A stretch of 43,466 nucleotides of DNA from Agromyces seonyuensis (lineage in GTDB: Bacteria > Actinomycetota > Actinomycetes > Actinomycetales > Microbacteriaceae): contig NZ_WSTA01000026.1 of the NCBI RefSeq assembly GCF_009789225.1, positions 1 through 43,466 on the forward strand, read 5' to 3'. The position numbers and the translations under genes are program-made. Shown here in pieces: positions 42,269 through 43,466 of the stretch (within the stretch, counting starts at the first letter, position 1; each line of letters begins with the position of its first letter). The notes beneath the pieces are model-generated. The model did not search any database. It was not told where the DNA came from and worked only from the letters and a program-made list of their open reading frames with translations.

Positions 42269-43466
42269 TCAGTCGTATTCGGCTTCGATCCACCACCCGG
42301 TCTCGTCGAGCAGCAGCAGCCAGGCCTGCCCGCCGTCGTCGACGAGCTGCACGCGATGCAGCCGCCGTGCGCGCTCGGCGTCCCACCAACGCTCCACGAG
42401 CGGCCACGGGCCGGCCCACGCGCGGACCGCCCGAGCCGAGGATCGGTGCACGAACCGCGACGGCGTGCCCGAGAGCGCCCCGCGCTCGTCGACGGCCACC
42501 GCCGCCCCGCCGCCGTCGAGCAGCGACACGGCGACCCGTTCGCGGTACACGCTCGCGGGCGCGAGCCCGGGCAGGCTGCCGGGCCAGGGCCGGTCCGCCG
42601 TCGACTCGGGCGCGCGATCGCCCCAGGGCACGAGCACGGCGCGCTCGGCGAGCGTGCGGCCGCCGCCGAGCGACGGGGTGACGACGGCGTCGTGGCCGAG
42701 CATGCTCTGCACGCGCGTGAGGCCGTGGTGCACCCGCTCGTCGGGGCCGCCGCCCCACAGCCCCGACTCGTGCGCCCCGGTGCCCTCGACGCGCTCGGGC
42801 AGCACCTGCACGCGCACCACCGCGGCGCCGAGGCCGCGGTCGGCCGGCCCGTCGCCCTGCAGTTGCCAGCGCACCCGGTCGACGACGTCGGCGGCCGTGA
42901 ACCAGCGCGGATGCGACCACAGCCGGCTCGAGCGGCCCCCGCGGTCGTCGTCGAGCTCGACGCGGATCGACGTCGCGACGAGCCGGCGCTCCCGGAGGCG
43001 GTCGACGAACTCGTCGGCACGGGTGCGGAACGCGAACGCGAGCTGGTCGACGCGCTCCAACGGCGGCTCGAAGACCGTCTCGACGTCGAACTCGGGCGGC
43101 GGGGTGCGGGCCGACGTGCGCGCGCCCTCGCGGCCCGCGGCGCGTTCGTGCGCCGCTGCGCCGACCGCCCCGAAGCGGCGCAGCACGTCGTCGACGGGCA
43201 GCGCGGCGAACTCGCCGAGCCGCCGGATGCCGAGCCGTTGCAGCAGCGTCGCCGTCTTCGTCTCGACGACGAGCCCGACGGGCATCGGGGCGAGGAAGGC
43301 CGCCGAGCCGCCGACCGGCACGGCGAACACCGCGGAAGCTCCGCCCGGCGCCGCCGGCGGCGAAGCCGGGAGCGACGGGCCGGGCGCCCCCGCCGCATCC
43401 GGGTCTGCCGCATCCTGGCGCGCCGTCGGACGACCCGGCCGCGCCGCGCGTGCCGCCTGCTCGGCG
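42269..43466 (-). CDS. imuB: ImuB-type Y-family polymerase, 3' part only
   Basis: About 399 residues of the C-terminal part; the frame runs through the right edge. Seen are the helix-hairpin-helix and little-finger regions (TATLLQRLGIRRLGEFAALP, DVLRRFGAVG, FEPPLERVDQLAFAFRT), and the C-terminal DUF6504-like end (WWDAERARRLHRVQL, WWIEAEYD). The catalytic N-terminal palm is outside the window, so whether the polymerase acidic residues are present cannot be judged; in characterised ImuB proteins they are missing and the protein acts as an adaptor linking DnaE2 to the sliding clamp. Low-complexity Ala/Pro/Gly stretch near the edge. Confidence 0.88.
   Translation of the reverse strand, partial: AEQAARAARPGRPTARQDAADPDAAGAPGPSLPASPPAAPGGASAVFAVPVGGSAAFLAPMPVGLVVETKTATLLQRLGIRRLGEFAALPVDDVLRRFGAVGAAAHERAAGREGARTSARTPPPEFDVETVFEPPLERVDQLAFAFRTRADEFVDRLRERRLVATSIRVELDDDRGGRSSRLWSHPRWFTAADVVDRVRWQLQGDGPADRGLGAAVVRVQVLPERVEGTGAHESGLWGGGPDERVHHGLTRVQSMLGHDAVVTPSLGGGRTLAERAVLVPWGDRAPESTADRPWPGSLPGLAPASVYRERVAVSLLDGGGAAVAVDERGALSGTPSRFVHRSSARAVRAWAGPWPLVERWWDAERARRLHRVQLVDDGGQAWLLLLDETGWWIEAEYD

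Noticed and set aside
37870-43413. Very long open frames through several genes, such as 37870-43413 minus, 20802-24059 plus and 5645-8380 minus
   Set aside because: They arise because stop codons are rare in such GC-rich DNA. Their translations are Arg/Ala/Gly-rich without domains, apart from stretches that coincide with the real genes annotated in that frame.

Overview
The window is a chromosomal segment of a high-GC Gram-positive bacterium. Very high GC, GTG starts, frequent leaderless TANNNT promoters, the many GGATGC-type codon pairs and the gene families present (RsfS, DUF3099, SURF1, DUF3097, ImuB-DnaE2, actinobacterial GlgA/GlgC) point to Actinomycetota, most likely Microbacteriaceae; the genus cannot be fixed from the sequence. 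I see no insertion sequence, prophage, CRISPR array or complete toxin-antitoxin pair, so this reads as core chromosome with a few accessory islands.

Layout. 1-1750: end of a membrane protein gene, rsfS, and two identical tRNA-Ala(GGC) genes ending at a strong terminator. 1825-8278: a beta-glycoside utilisation locus, with a LacI-type regulator divergent from a GPH symporter, a GH1 and a GH2 glycosidase; a perfect 20-bp palindrome sits just downstream of the -10 of the transport/hydrolase operon. 8345-10098: an oxidoreductase with a TetR-type operator and a co-directional TetR gene. 10177-15838: small regulators and housekeeping genes (HTH protein with a possible AbiEi-like C-terminus, membrane coiled-coil protein, Lrp, MpaB-like oxygenase, YceI, FUSC, winged-helix AlkZ-like protein). 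15919-19898: ABC-F ATPase, the overlapping DUF3099 / small Cys-His protein / SURF1 operon, and fabG. 19963-24059: serB overlapping glgC, divergent glgA, and an orphan ABC ATPase. 24243-27550: ribosomal protein L31B with a structured leader, a DEDDh exonuclease divergent from an alpha/beta hydrolase-glycosyltransferase pair. 27581-32129: histidine phosphatase and sirtuin, SPOUT rRNA/tRNA methyltransferase and a PBP-type carboxypeptidase, SGNH hydrolase. 32234-38730: superfamily 2 helicase, DHA2 efflux pump, Lrp-SRPBCC pair, ferritin-VIT iron/manganese transporter, DUF3097 protein. 38781-43466: dnaE2 and imuB (3' part), the mutagenic translesion polymerase module.

The most informative signals lie between the genes. 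The helicase at 32234 has a near-consensus RecA-NDp (PafBC-type) DNA-damage promoter, and the DEDDh exonuclease has a weaker one; with imuB-dnaE2 this gives a DNA-damage theme. Two pairs of tandem short palindromes are unexplained: TTCGG-N4-CCGAA twice before the ferritin-VIT gene and GTCCCG-N4-CGGGAC twice between imuB and dnaE2. Ten genes carry a TANNNT hexamer starting exactly 12-13 bases before the start codon, so much of the region is probably translated from leaderless mRNAs. DUF3097 shows TOPRIM-like acidic motifs. No single large undescribed system is visible; these are the leads worth testing.
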